Positions 1-12,660 of a stretch of DNA of 64,000 bases are shown here, one piece after another (the stretch's first letter is position 1; each line of letters opens with the position of its first letter). Below the pieces are notes generated by a model. It saw nothing but the letters and a program-made list of their open reading frames with translations. It had not been told where the DNA came from and made no database searches. The DNA is from Sialis fuliginosa. Its lineage: Eukaryota > Arthropoda > Insecta > Megaloptera > Sialidae. The position numbers and the translations under genes were made by a program. The stretch spans positions 18,077,001-18,141,000 of the forward strand of contig OY540817.1 in NCBI GenBank assembly GCA_961205875.1, in the 5' to 3' direction.

Positions 1-10
1 CTAAATGATT

Positions 11-193
11 CTACGTCTTATTTTCTTGTATTTTAGTCGATATTTGTATGTGCAGGAAATTTCACTAAAAAATTTAGAATTTCGTTTAAAAAAGTATGTT
101 TATTGTATAGAAAACGACGTGAAAAATAGAAATTTTCAAACCGCAGGTCTGTATCTCAAACCGTTCTCGAGATATAGTCTCTCAAAGTTTTAG
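11..193 (+). repeat. Foldback MITE family A, left-arm fragment
   Basis: Matches the left arm of the palindromic element at 5851-6602 (CTACGTCTTATTTTCTTG, then CTCGAGATATAG). It is cut at 193, where a family B end begins (196-231). Confidence 0.75.
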
Positions 194-195
194 TC

Positions 196-231
196 CAGTC
201 TTGGATATACTGGTGCCAGTACCTTATACTT
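196..231 (+). repeat. Family B terminal fragment
   Basis: CAGTCTTGGATATA joined to CTGGTGCCAGTACCTTATA: two family B ends in inverted arrangement with no interior. Confidence 0.5.
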
Positions 232-956
232 TTCTATAAGACGTAATTTATCCTAGATACATACCGGCATTGTTCACCGTTTTCCGCGTGTGTGTGTGTG
301 TCTGTGTTTTGGCTTGCGTGGGAGCTAGAGTTTCTCCGATATGCATCAGATTTACTGCTACGTATGTATTATCTTTGACGTTTCAGCAATTCGGTAGCGC
401 GCGTTTATCAGAAAAACGTATCGGCCGGAATGCCCGGTGTGCAAGTCTATAGGGAAACTTGTTGATGTCACCACAAATAGGCAACACTGCATACACCCGG
501 GTATGTGTGTATGTATGTATGTCGTTTATTTTGATTAACTTTAAAACATTTAATCGATTTTCTAAATTGAGTGCAAAATGTTATGAACCCTAAAATGACA
601 AAGACTAGTATAATGAATAAATATTGTCATTCACAATTAGAATTGTTTTTAATGTATGCTGCGAGCTTACCAACAAAATATGAGTCAGTAAATATTGTAT
701 TAGACAACTAAATTTACAGTCAGGGACAGAATTAAGTGGACAAAAAGAAAAATGAAAAATGGAATAAAGTTTGGAACATTTATTAGACAAATCAATGGAA
801 TTAATATAAAAATATTTTATTGCAGATTTGTAACTGTTAAAATATAGAAGAGACGTAAGACTGAACGGTCCTTTAAGACTGTTAGTGATAAACCATAAAA
901 ATATAGAAAAACGGACACTGACAAAAAATTATTTAATACTTTGTATGACCACCAAC
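232..956. other. Gene-free spacer
   Basis: Contains a short GT-repeat (near 287-305) and a locally CpG-richer patch (270-450) without a recognisable gene. Nothing else supported. Confidence 0.4.
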
Positions 957-1610
957 CAGTAATGAGCACGCAGTGATGGACACTTGCTAATGATTACAAA
1001 ATGATAAGTACTATGACACAAAAGATTTATCTCCGGTATTATAAAGGAGCTAGCAAAATTTGCTAGCTAGCAAGCACTTTCAAATGGGGTATTAATTCTG
1101 TACTAGTATCTATGGATTAGCTATGGAATTTAGAGCAGTGACACTTCAACTAATTGTAACACAGTTGGCATTTTTCACCGTACAAAAGAATTTTCATATC
1201 ACCACTGTTTTAATACTGTTTTAATAACCTGTCAAAGTTTTCAACAAACTTCAACTGTCATATAAGTTTGATATCTCATTTGAAAGTGCTTGCTAACTAA
1301 CAAATTTGCTAGCTCCTTTATAATACCGGACATTAAAGAAAGAATCGTCAAATTTGAAACAATGTAAAGCAGTGCTATGATAATATAACAATTCATAAAT
1401 AAATTATACTAATAATTAGTTTAAATGTCCACCATTTTGACACCTGTTAGCCGATTGTCATCAAATCACGCTATAAGACAGTTAAATGTATATAGATTAA
1501 TATCCAGAAATTGTAGTAATAAAATATCAACACATATTTCTAATTCAGTACATTTAATTAAAAATTTGCCATTACTCGGGTCCTTGTCAAGACTGGTGCC
1601 ACTACCTTAT
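957..1610 (+). repeat. Family B nonautonomous element, split by a MITE
   Basis: Family B interior (GTGATGGACACTTGCTAATG) runs to 1029, resumes at 1333, and ends with the terminal CTGGTGCCACTACCTTAT. The Harbinger-like MITE at 1030-1332 sits between the halves. Confidence 0.75.
1030..1332. mobile_element. Harbinger-like MITE family C, copy 1
   Basis: Inverted ends (T)GTCCGGTATTATAAAGGAG / CTCCTTTATAATACCGGACA with TTA target duplications at 1027-1029 and 1333-1335. A 3-bp TWA duplication is typical of PIF/Harbinger. No coding capacity. Opposite orientation to the copy at 12661. Confidence 0.85.
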
Positions 1611-1782
1611 AAGTTTCTATTTTATTTAATTGTATTTTCTTTCGAAAAACTTTGCACTGCAAGACAGGCCCAAGGGAATCACTAATAATTAATCTTGTTT
1701 TTAATTTAATTTAATTTTAATTATTAAATACAGTACAAATTTAGTACAGATACAATCCTATTTATAAAGTGTAAATGTAAAC

Positions 1783-2600
1783 GTGTATTTTATTGCTTCC
1801 TCGCAATATCGAAGATACGAGAAGCTATGTGATCGTTTCAGATTGAGACAAAAAAAAAGTTCTCCAATTTCAAAATTTTTAATTTATTTATCCGTTTCAC
1901 GTCAAGACAAACACTTTTCGTCCCGTGTCTGTCTGTCTGTCCGTGTGTCCGTCCGTCCGTCCGTCTGTCCCCTGAATCCTTGTCACACGCATAACTCATG
2001 AACCACTGAACCGATATTATTGAAACTTGGTCGGATGGTTGGGTTTGGTTTGAGGACGGTCCCATTTCAAAATCATCAAAATCGTGTGTAAGGGGGAGGG
2101 GTGACACCCCAAAATATTTATTTTTTCAAGATATCTCAAAAACGACACATGTTACGAGAAAATTTTATAGAATATTTTTTGTAGAGAATTAAATTTCCTA
2201 TAATATGGGTCTACTACGTTTGTTGTAAAATATTCCCTTACAAAGATTTATTTAAATTAATTTTAAAAATTCGTGTTTTGTTTTTCTAAATTGATATTTG
2301 ATTGGATATATTAAGTGTCATTTTGACGTTTTAAATGTCACTTTGGCGTTTTAAATGTCACTTTGACGTTTTAAATATCATTTTGACATTTGCATAAATT
2401 TAGATTTAGATTGAAATTGTCAAAAAATTAAAAATATATGAAAAAATATTCAGGTGCGTTTTAAGAAAAAATTCGAACTAAGATATTTTAGTAAAATTTG
2501 TATAAAAATTAAATGGTTAACCAATGCCAGGCAATTTATCTGAACACTATCGGTTTTAGTGAATTTAGCACGAGGAAGCACTGTGCATTTACTTGGCAGA
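1783..2600 (+). repeat. Family F interspersed repeat
   Basis: Shares several blocks with 22856-23345 in inverse orientation: GCGTAACTCATGAACCACTG-like text, a TCTGTCTGTCTG tract, and GCACGAGGAAGCACTGTGC near its end. No coding sequence seen. Origin (retroposon or DNA element) unclear. Confidence 0.6.
2311..2390 (+). repeat. 20-bp tandem repeat, four units
   Basis: TTAAATGTCACTTTGACGTT-type unit repeats exactly every 20 bp with a few substitutions, inside the family F repeat. The related copy near 23070 has only one unit, so the array expanded here. Confidence 0.8.
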
Positions 2601-2604
2601 TGTT

Positions 2605-2757
2605 TTTTTTATTATGTCAGAATGTATTTTATTGCTTTTCTTGCAGTAAATCAAATAAATTTTTTAATAATATTTTTTCTCGATATGCTCGCGCCCCCCA
2701 TTTAGTTTTATCACGCCCCCCCCTAGGGTAGTGCGTCCCACAGGTTGAGAATCGTTG
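2605..2757 (+). repeat. hAT MITE family S, right-end fragment
   Basis: Matches the right part of the complete element at 31980-32376 (CTCGATATGCTCGCGC, then CACAGGTTGAGAATCGTTG). Confidence 0.7.
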
Positions 2758-5300
2758 GAGTAGGTACTATGGCATTAATGTCAATACAAATGTAGGTTGT
2801 ATAAGTTTTTTTAAAGTTTTTAATGCCAATAAGCCGTAACCGAATCCAAAATACAAGTTTATTTTTTGTTTTGTAAAAATACGACAAAAAAATATAAATT
2901 ATTTACATTTTGAAATGTTTTGAATTAGTTTTGTTTTTGTATTTGGCGCACGAATGCTACACAAAATAATTCGATTCAAAAATTATCGTACCATTATGTA
3001 GATTGTTTCTAAAAGCACCATATGCCCAAAAACGTGACGTAAATTATAAACAGGGTCTGACAAAACATTTTGCGATGATGGATTTGTTTGGGAAAATGCT
3101 ATTTTTTATTTTTCCATCAAATTGACGTGCATGCAGCGGCGCACCCAAAAAAAATATCGAGGGGGGGAGTATTTTTTTTTGTAGTTATATATAGTTTTCA
3201 ATTTTTTATCTATCATAATTGTTAAATTCAATAATGTGTATTGACAAATTTGAGAGGGGGGGTTGTCATACAGAATTACGAAATTCCTTGTATAATTTAA
3301 TATTAATATTAATTTTTTTCTGTATCAAAATATTAAATATCTAGCTATAAAAACATTGGATTCGTGATGAAAAAGATGACTAAATATTTCTTGTAATTTT
3401 CTTTTTTTTATCGTTATTTTTACTATCATACTTTTTATTATTTTTTTACTAAAATAAATTGAATAGCAAAAGTTTTTAAAAAAATCTGGAATAATTTTGT
3501 TATTTTGTCATTTATATTTAATACCTAGCAGATAGCGTTAGCTAGGAGCTAATTTGAATTTGCCCTCAAGCAAATTCTTTATAATACCGGACTTTAGTTT
3601 CTCATTAATATTTAGGTATAATGGGTATATTTTTATTTATTTGGGTATATTATTATTTGTTATTTCAATTATAGACATCTTTTAAATCATCCTATATATA
3701 AAACCTTGAAGTCCTGAGCGAAGACATGTATTTTAAATAAAAAGTTATTTTTCCGTGCCCTGCAATTTAGAATGATTTGTATTCGTAATAACAGCCCCAT
3801 TTAGAGAAAAATTATGATTACCATCTGATAATTTCGTACGAAAATTTCCACTCACTTGGTTTTCAGTAAAATGTTCAACTCGTACATATAATAACGTAGA
3901 TATAAAATACGGAAATGTTTTTACATAATTAAAATACACTCCTTCATTTCTTTAAAATTACTTTTCGTTAATAAATATATATAAATAAAATCTATTGTTC
4001 TGTGATTTATATACAACCCATTCAAAGGCCGAAGGTATTAACTTTTTAAATGAAGAATTTTTTTTATCTTATTATAAAATTTGTTTCAAAATTATTAATA
4101 TTTATGTATATTAATTACTGCTTCGTAGAAACGCTAATTCAGATTTTGATTTAAAAAATATATCAAGGTAGAAACATATTCAACTATAAGTACTTAATTA
4201 TATACATAAAAAAAGTACCAAATCGAAAATTTAAAGACAGTTAGTTGGGTTTGTTAAATAAGAATGGGTTGTTGGCACAACAACTAGATATAAAAAAGAT
4301 ATAAGAAAAGTAATAACTATTTACTTCACCTCCCTTGGAGTTTAAATATGTCAATACAAAAGAAATGTTCATTGTGAAGAAATAATAATAAAAATAAATG
4401 AAAATAAAAATAGAAATGATACAATAACTTATAACAATACATAAACAGGTTGTCCACTTTCTGGAAAGTCAGGGAAGCCTAAAGTGGTCACGAAAGTGGT
4501 GACAAGCAGAAAAAAGTAATAAGTGTAAAATTTTCAAGTTATGACCAAAAATTTGAAACAATGTAAATTAATAAATAAATTATACTAATAATTAGTTCAA
4601 ATGTCCGCCATTTTGACACCTATTGGCCGATTGTCATTAAATCACTACAGAGTGACAGTTTAATGTATATAGATTCATATTCAGAAATAGTAGTAATCAA
4701 ATATCAACAAATATTTCTAATTCAGTAGATTTAACTTAGAAACAGCCATTAATGGGGTCGTTGCCACTACCTTACTTATACTACTCATATGTATTTTTCA
4801 TATACATATAGTATAAGAAAGTAAAAAAATCAATGTGTTCTTAATGAGATAAGACCTTCACCCAGAAGCCAAACAAAACAGCTACATTCAATTAGACATT
4901 CTGTACCTATTAAATTAATAGTTTTCGTACTAGAATTATATACCGTGATCTTCTATTAGATTGAACAAACTTTTGGTATGACAGGAAGCTCAAAGTTAAA
5001 GCTTCCGGTTAAGTATGATGATCATCTTGCAGTGTATATTACATACTACATAACACCCCCACCCTACACGTACCTACCCCTCCCACAGTACTCATTGTGC
5101 TGATCTAAACATTAAGCTTTATTTGTAAAGTTAACTTATTTCTGTAAGTTTTGTAAGCCTTATGATACGTGTGGTGACTTCTGTAATGTATTTAATCTCT
5201 TTGTTACTCTGTCCATTTTGTTCATCAAGCCGCATTTACACGGTTCACTTTGGTTGATTAACCGGAATGAATTAAACACAAAGAGAATTGAATTATGTAA
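2758..5300. other. Gene-free AT-rich spacer with repeat fragments
   Basis: Holds a hAT-like terminus near 3135 (CAGCGGCGCACCCA), the right end of family C at 3540-3594 and a family B fragment at about 4553-4774. A 64-codon minus-strand ORF at 3745-3939 is not recognised. Confidence 0.4.
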
Positions 5301-5985
5301 AATGTAAACTTAAAATTGTCAAAGTGCTTAAATGATAACCATAATACCTATGGCGAAGCGTCCATGGAAGCAGGGAAAGCAGTGCTTCCCTTACTTTATG
5401 GGTAAATTAATATAAATCTATGTTTTCAGTTAATAAATAATTTAAAAATATTATTAGAATATTCATCTTTATGCGCAACTCAAAGATTTTAACCAAAAAT
5501 CAAAAATAGCATTTAATATTAATTTACAAGCTCAATTATAAAACTATAATACCTCTACGTCTTATTTTCTTGTATTTTAGTCGATATTTGTATGACGAAT
5601 TGAAGTTCAGTGCAGGAAATTCCATGTAAACTTAAAATTGTCAAAGTGCTTAAATCAGGGATGACCAACTATGGGTACAATCCAGTGGCGAAGCGTCCAT
5701 GGAAACAGGGGAAGCAATGCTTCCCTTACTTTATGGGTAATTGCATATAAATCTGTGTTTTCAGTTAATAAATAATTTAAAAATATTATTATTTATGCGC
5801 AAATCAAACATTTTAATCAAAAATAACATTTAATATTAATTTATAATACCTCTACGTCTTATTTTCTTGTATTTCAGTTGATATTTGTATGAAGAGTTGA
5901 AACTCACTGCAGGAAATTTCACTAAAAAATTTAGAATTTTTGATTTCGTTAAAAGTATGTTTATTGTATAGAAAATGACGTGAAA
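5301..5985 (+). repeat. Direct duplication of ~330 bp
   Basis: A block beginning ATGTAAACTTAAAATTGTC and containing GGCGAAGCGTCCATGG, CTTCCCTTACTTTATGGG and the family A end appears twice in direct order, from about 5301 and 5625. Ends CAGTGGCGAAGCGTCCATGG resemble a hAT terminus. Confidence 0.65.
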
Positions 5986-6602
5986 AGTTGTTTGTTTCAA
6001 ACCGCAGGTCTGTATCTCAAACCGTTCTCGAGATATAGCCTCTCAAAGTTTTAGTTTTTTAAAATTTTTGGAGAAAAAAGGCCATAACTTTTGAACGCGT
6101 GGTCGGAATTGATTTTAGTTGACGGTTTTGGAATCAGCGTGTCAAAATCTATATAATGACATGTATAATACTTTAAAACTCGAAAAAAAAAAATTCGCGA
6201 AAAATCGAAAAAATTTAAAGGGGTATACCTTAAAAAAATGTCGATTTTTGACCAAAAATTTTTTGTCGGATTTTAAAGTATTATATATGTCATTATATAG
6301 ATTTTGACACGCTGATTTCAAATCCGTCAACTAAAATCAATTCCGACCACCCGTTCAAAAGTTATGGCCTTTTTTCTCCAAAAATTTAAAAAAACTAAAA
6401 CTTTGAGAGGCTATATCTCGAGAACGGTTTGAGTTACAGACTTGCGGTTTGAAAATTTCAACTTTTTACGTCATTTTCTATACAATTAACATACTTTTAA
6501 CAAAATCAAAAATTCGAAATTTTTTAGTGAAATTTCCTGCAGTGAACTTCAACTTCAACGTCATACAAATATCGACTAAAATACAAGAAAATAAGACGTA
6601 GA
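5851..6602. mobile_element. Foldback MITE family A, full palindrome
   Basis: Two arms of roughly 370 bp are near-perfect reverse complements, with outer ends TCTACGTCTTATTTTCTTGT. Because of the palindrome, both strands carry near-identical short ORFs (6119-6307 and 6142-6330); these are not genes. Confidence 0.85.
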
Positions 6603-6749
6603 ACATTGAAATATAAAGAAACATTTCACTTCGAAGAAAGGTAAAATATCGAAATTAATTATTATGATTGTTGCTAACCTATTCATTTATTTATTTTTTG
6701 ATTTTCATACAAATTCTAAGACAAGAACTGGTATTTCCTGGCTAGTTTG

Positions 6750-6950
6750 AAAATATAATTTAACACGATTTTCTCAATAACTACTGAACGGATTTTATTC
6801 CGGTTTTCGCTAATGGATAGGTAAAATTTAGGTGTATATTTTTGTAAATGTCATAAAGTAAGAAAAAAACAATTCGCGATGAATTGTGTGTTGTGGGCAT
6901 GTTGGGTGGACATGATTACTTTATGTTTAACACCGGGTCCAATGCGCTAG
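6750..6950 (+). mobile_element. Helitron-like 3' fragment
   Basis: Shares ACTGAACGGATTTTATTCCGG and CACCGGGTCCAAYGCGCTA with the element at 45061-45603. Ends in CTAG followed by T, as in Helitron 3' ends. The 5' part is missing. Confidence 0.6.
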
Positions 6951-7294
6951 TATAACATAAATAACAACGAGTACAATAAAAATTAAAACCTGAACATTTT
7001 CTTTTTCCAAAACAACTTGAGATAGATACGGAAACCCAAGAGCTTAACATTTTAAACTCAAAGAAATACGTCAGAGATAACATTCATAGCGGTTGCTGTA
7101 ATCTAGATCTTTCTCCATTCTGCGGTTACACTCTTTTCACTGACAAATGCATTTTTATATCGTTTTGTTCTCTTGTATGACGCGGTAATGGCAAAGACAT
7201 TTAACTGACAGGTATTATTTTTTAAGTGAAAATAAGTAGATAGCTATGTGTCATTATACTGTATTGTGGGTCATTTACGTAAGCGAACGGGTGA

Positions 7295-7585
7295 GGAGTT
7301 TAACTGTCTTACAGCGTGATTTGATGACAATCAGCCTATAGGTGTCCAAATGGTGGACATTTAAACTAATTTATTTATTTATTATTATATTATCATAGCA
7401 ACTGATTTACATTGTTTCAAATTTGACGATTCTTTCTTTTATATCTTTTGTGTCGTATTACTTATCATTTTGTAATCATTAGCAAGTGTCCATCACTGCG
7501 TGCTCATTACTGGTTTTACTTTATCCATTACTGGAGAAAAAACATAAACAAAATAAAAGGCTATAATTTAAAAAAAAACTATATT
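7295..7585 (-). repeat. Family B fragment, inverted
   Basis: TGTCTTACAGCGTGATTTG to the TCCATCACTGCGTGCTCATT block, reverse complement of family B interior. Confidence 0.65.
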
Positions 7586-8336
7586 TGCGCACTTTGGTAA
7601 ATAAATTGATTAAATAAAGAGTTACTTGTTTTATTAGTAACATGAGTTTATAATTAGTGTTATTACGCACTTACAGTACATAGTACGTAGTTTTTTTGCA
7701 GGCACTCGCGAGGCACAAAAAAGCCTTAATTCATTTAACGACGAGGGTCCGGTCCCAATTTGAAAAAATATTTACAAAATTAAGTTTTACCAAAAAATAA
7801 TTTTATGAATGAAAAACAATATTCTTTTCGAAATAAAAGTTCGTAATGTTTTATTTAAAACAGCCTGTATATAGTTTGTGTACACCTTTCTACATTGTAT
7901 TTTATTTTAAAGTTTTAAAATCGTTTTCCTCGACACGATAAAATCAGAATAAAACTTTATGATTACTAAACTTGCATTATTACAATACCGCTTCAAAGTA
8001 ACCATTTCATGTGAAATAAACATGTCATACAATCGAGTTTATGGTTTAATAATTACATATATACAGAAAGAATACGTGCAAGAAATGAGTCCTTATATCT
8101 GGCTACTTGATCCAAATCTTTTCATGTACCTACTTGTACTTAAAAAGCGATTTTGATGATATTGGTTTTACGATCGTCTTAACTGTATAAAGCTAGGTGA
8201 AGAAAGACTAAAAAAGCTCATTTTATGAGAATGTATAACAGTTTATTGTAGTTATATAGAAATGAATGTTTATTGGGAAATATACCGGAATGAATAAATA
8301 AAAACGTTATATTTCGAACAAATCAAAAATAAGTTA

Positions 8337-8636
8337 ATGGCACCAGTTATGGCCACTATAAGAGCAAGGTTTACTGTTTTTATTGATTAATGGGTTTGTT
8401 TTTTTATAATTCTCATGAACTCATGTTACTAATAAAACAAATAACTCTTTATTTAATCAATTTAATTACCAAAGTCCGCAAATATAGTTTGTTTTTTTAA
8501 ATTTTAATATTTTATTTTGTTTATGTTTTTCTCCAGTAATGAATAAAGTAAAACTAGTAATGAGCACGCAGTGATGGACACTTGCTAATGATTACAAATA
8601 ATAATAATAAGACTGGTGCCAATGAAATTTTACTGT
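8337..8636 (+). repeat. Family B, internally deleted copy
   Basis: Starts GGCACCAGTTATGGCCACTA and jumps after GCTAATGATTACAAA straight to the right end AAGACTGGTGCCAATG. Confidence 0.65.
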
Positions 8637-9649
8637 TTAATTTTCTTTTTAAATTTCTGTTGTTATTGACTAAAATTAATTATTATTTATAAATATAATG
8701 TATGTTACCTTTTAACGGCTAAACCGCTGAACCGATCTTGAAGAAATTTGGCACCATCTAAAAACGGATTTATTAATTAATCCAAAATCATCAAAATAGT
8801 TGATTTAAAATTATTGGCTTAGTACCCCTTCAGTTGTGAACTATCTGTATTTTTTTTAATAAAAAAAATTTTATCTCGAAAAATTTAGTTTTTAATTTAT
8901 ATGTAGAACACATGTACATTAAATTTGCTCTAATAATCGAATTACCTTCAAGGATAAACAAATCTAAAATTTTCATGTAACCTCAATCAACTATAATTGT
9001 TTTATGTCGGTAATATAAAATTTCCAATTTATAATTTTCAGAACAAAATTTAAATTCAATCGGCATATATCAAAATACTATACACAACATTCATAAATTT
9101 CAATATAAAAATGTGATATACAAATAAAAAACTTCGACACAACTTATTTAAATTCGATAGCCATCTAGATCCAATACGAGATTACATTACTGATAAAAAG
9201 ATTTTCGTTTGATTTATTTTTTATGTTCATTTATTTACGTGAAATCTTCGACATCTGTGATTTTGTTCAAATCAGAAAGGATGCCTGACATGAATCGATA
9301 AGCCAAGTGATACAAGTCTATAAACTAAATGATGAGATTTTGATGCACATTTTGATCAGCTACACGAACAAAATATATCGATATTTATAGAAATATCATA
9401 CCTTTATGTGACAGGGTTCTTTTTACATTTAACGAAACAGAAATATAGTTACAGATAGGTATGTTTTTATAAAAAACGTGTCATAGTTAGTTTGTAATGT
9501 CAGTTTTGAGCAAAACTCACTCAATTATAATATAACTATGAGAGATAGGGGGTTCTTTTCCCCCCCTAAAACCCCCGCCCGGATTGAATAAAACTAATTG
9601 CAACCCTCCATAAATGACAGGAGATGAAAAAAAAATACCATACAAACTT

Positions 9650-9790
9650 TTTCACCCCCTTTTACCCCCGTAGGTATTGAAATTCGAAAAATCCTTTCTT
9701 AGTGGGTGCTTACGTCATAAAAGGAAGGCACTCCTGAAATTTCACGTTTCTAGGTCCAGGGGTTTCGGTTCGGTGATGGTGAATCAGTCA
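9650..9790 (+). repeat. Retroposon-tail-like repeat
   Basis: CCTTTCTTAGTGGGTGCTTA then TTTCACGTTTC and GTCAGTCAG resembles the shared 3' tails of insect RTE/SINE retroposons. From family memory, not checked. Confidence 0.35.
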
Positions 9791-9798
9791 GTCAGGAC

Positions 9799-10988
9799 TA
9801 GGGTTTGCAATCCCGCAGACTTTTTTTTCCCGCGGGAATTTTGCGGGAAATCCTCAAATCCCGCGGGATCCCGCGGGATCCCGCAGTTTTCCAAAAATTT
9901 TGTTATTCATACTTAAAATTACTATTATTTAGTTAACAAAAAAAAAAGTTAATTGTCCCAAAATTTCAAACTCATAGGTCAAACCTGTGAATGGCGCAAA
10001 CCGAGTCTTTTTCCCATTTGATTAACATGGGAAAAATTACTTTTTTACTTACACGTAAATATCTCGTTGAAAACACTTTTTTTTGAAAATTTCTCAAGCG
10101 ATAAATCCAATAAATTTTAAAAAATGTTTGTTTAAAAATTATCATAAAAATTGGATTTTACTTTTTATGATAATGTTTAAACGAACATATTTTTAAAAAT
10201 ATTCGATCTATGATTTGAGCACTTGGGATCTTTTTTGTAAGAAATTTAATTCTCTATGATTGCTGCTGTAAGAAATTAAAATAAATAAATTTTTCAACGA
10301 GATATTCACGCATAAGTAAAAAAGTAATTTTTCCCATGTTAATCAAATGGGAAAATGACTCGGTTTGCGCCGTCTACAGGTTTGATCTATGAGTCTGAAA
10401 TTTTGGGACAATTAACTTTTGATCCAAAGCTAAAACATAGGCTAGCGAGACCGAAAAAAAAAATTAAAAAAACACCCTAGTATATACGGTATGTCACGTA
10501 AAACTAAACTACTAAATATCATTATTTACGGTTGTATTTTAGGGATAATACTGTTAAAAAAATATCGTGTAGATCGAATTTTGTGTATTAAATTTTTGTG
10601 GTTAACTTTTATTTAATCTGCTATTCTTCTTCTAAATTTTTGTATTTTGTATTTTTTGTTTTTTTTTGTAATCTGGGGGCTGTTCGAGCTTCTTTCGTCG
10701 CCTGAGTCGTACTCAGTGTAACCACTTAACTAATCGTGAACAAGAGATATAATTTACTTCACTAGTTTCATATTCAGTCATCTCAACCTTAATTTTTTTT
10801 TCAAAATTGTTACCTTTTTTTTATTCATATTTACGCTTTAAAAGTATTCAAAACGCACGCGACCTACAAATTCAATGTTCAAAAATTCCGCGCGGATCCC
10901 GCACTGAACGTGCGGGATCCGCAGATCTCCAAAACGTGCGGGATCCCGCGGGAATGCGGGATCCCGCATTGCGGGATTGCAAACCCTA
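9799..10988. mobile_element. hAT-like nonautonomous element
   Basis: Inverted ends TAGGGTTTGCAATCCCGC flanked by a perfect 8-bp target duplication GTCAGGAC (9791-9798 and 10989-10996), the hallmark of hAT. Sub-terminal GC-rich CCCGCGGGATCCCGCGGG blocks lie at both ends. A second palindromic element is nested inside. No transposase remains. Confidence 0.9.
9945..10419. mobile_element. Foldback MITE nested in the hAT element
   Basis: Arms AGTTAATTGTCCCAAAATTT and their reverse complement, including CCCATTTGATTAACATGGGA, form a palindrome of about 475 bp. Confidence 0.75.
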
Positions 10989-11022
10989 GTCAGGACATGT
11001 TATTATATGTTAAAAAGATTAC

Positions 11023-11093
11023 CTAAGTTGATATCTCGTTTGAAAGTGTTTGCAAGCTTGCAAATTTTGCGACTTCCTTTATAATAACGGACA
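11023..11093 (+). repeat. Family C right-end fragment
   Basis: TGAAAGTGTTTGCAAGCTTG then TTTATAATAACGGACA followed by TTA. Confidence 0.65.
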
Positions 11094-11099
11094 TTATTC

Positions 11100-12240
11100 G
11101 TTTTAAATACAATAGTTTCATCGCAAATAATTTCTTATAAAATTTCAAACCCACACTTAAAAAATAATAAATAAAAAGTTATATTTTGATCTATTATGAA
11201 AAGCGTTATCTGTACGAAGAAAGAAAAATCAATGCGATCATTTTACAATTTATAAGTGTCAGATTGGACAATTCATTTTTCTTTTTGAGTAATTGTATTT
11301 TGACTTTTAATAAAACATATTTCGTAAGATTTAAGAAAATTAATAACGTTGTCAAAGCTCATATTTAATTAATATTAATCACTTTTATTATTTTAGCTCA
11401 AAGAAATCATCTATTAAATTTTTACTTTAGTAAATTAATAACACAATAAATATACGAATAATGAAGAATTATATAATTAAATATTTCTATGTATTTTATG
11501 CATTGTATATAAATGAGCAACAGATTTCAATACAGTAATTTATTCTAATTTACGTTCGCAAGATAATGAATTATGCATATCTATAAAAGAGAAATCTTCA
11601 AACTTTTTAAATCCAAGACAAAATATTAGGTAAAAATATATTTTTACTTTCCCAACAGGAAGTTATTGTAATCGGTCCTAAAATCGAAATAACAAATTTC
11701 AACATATGTTTAAGTTTCAATGTCATTACACTATTTTCAAAATCTCGCAAATAAAAAATGCTATTGACTTCATTGGGGTGCCAATTGAAGCATCTTAGCG
11801 TGAATATGATTTTAAGGAAATTTCATTATATTCGGTCCAGCCGTTTTTTTGTTAGAACAAAAAAAAGTAGATTTTAGAATTTCTTGAAAAAGATTTATAA
11901 GATCTAATGTATTTTGGTAGCAATCGATACTTTGGAATACTTTGAAATCTTGGATATAATAATAATTAAATTATTTAATCAATTTTAAAAAATAGACCAG
12001 ACGCGTTTTAAGTGATATTTTAAGTTCCTACTGTTAATTTATTTGGAACCAAGTAATTTTTATGTACGAACTATTAGTGGTTCTTTATTTTGCTAAAATA
12101 AATAATATCAATATAATCGAATACATTGAAAAACTATACGATACGGGACACTACTGCACGAGATTCGATTCGCACTTGACAATTTTTTTTCAATTTAAAA
12201 AAAAATAAAAGAGTAGTAAAAATGTCATTAAATTTAGGCC
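11100..12240. other. Gene-free AT-rich spacer
   Basis: No coding sequence or structured repeat that I can support. Confidence 0.4.
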
Positions 12241-12244
12241 GATG

Positions 12245-12448
12245 TTACATAAATCCATTCTCCTTTTGGATTATGTACATAAGTATTATGCATGAGTCTT
12301 TAATATTCTCGGACTTCCCGACTTTGCTTCGCCCCTTTGCCCCCGGTACGGCTGAAGACTTGCCACGAAGAACCATGTCTTGAATCAATTCTCTCTCATC
12401 ACTTGAGCAAACACTACGCAAGAGAGGGATCCAGATTATCCTACTCAT
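12245..12448 (-). other. Unassigned minus-strand ORF in a GC-richer patch
   Basis: A 67-codon frame includes SSDERELIQDMVLRGK in a patch clearly less AT-rich than its surroundings. No family recognised and no splice partners seen. It may be an exon of an unknown gene, a transposon remnant, or chance. Confidence 0.15.
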
Positions 12449-12660
12449 TAATTATTCATGAGAGTTAATAACTTTTCAATTGATATAACAGATATGCATT
12501 GTTGCTGTCAGCGCCTTCGTAAAAAAAGAACACATCAACTAGAGGTGGATTAAAAAACCATTTACTTAAGAGAATTGGGTATTAAATAGGGAACAAATTA
12601 AACGCGCACTATTTTAAATGAAATGAGAAATAGTGAAGAGCATTAAATAAATTATTATAA

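Noticed and set aside
1838-2107. 89-codon minus ORF containing a DRRTDGRTHGQTDR stretch
   Set aside because: Translation of the TCTG/CCGT low-complexity tract of repeat family F.
6119-6330. Near-identical ORFs on both strands (6119-6307 + and 6142-6330 -)
   Set aside because: They are produced by the palindrome of foldback family A; the same peptide on both strands is a symmetry effect, not two genes.
9799-9916. Repeated GC-rich CCCGCGGGATCCCGCGGG blocks, considered as a CRISPR-like or regulatory array
   Set aside because: They are the subterminal repeats of the hAT-like element and are mirrored at its other end; the genome is eukaryotic.
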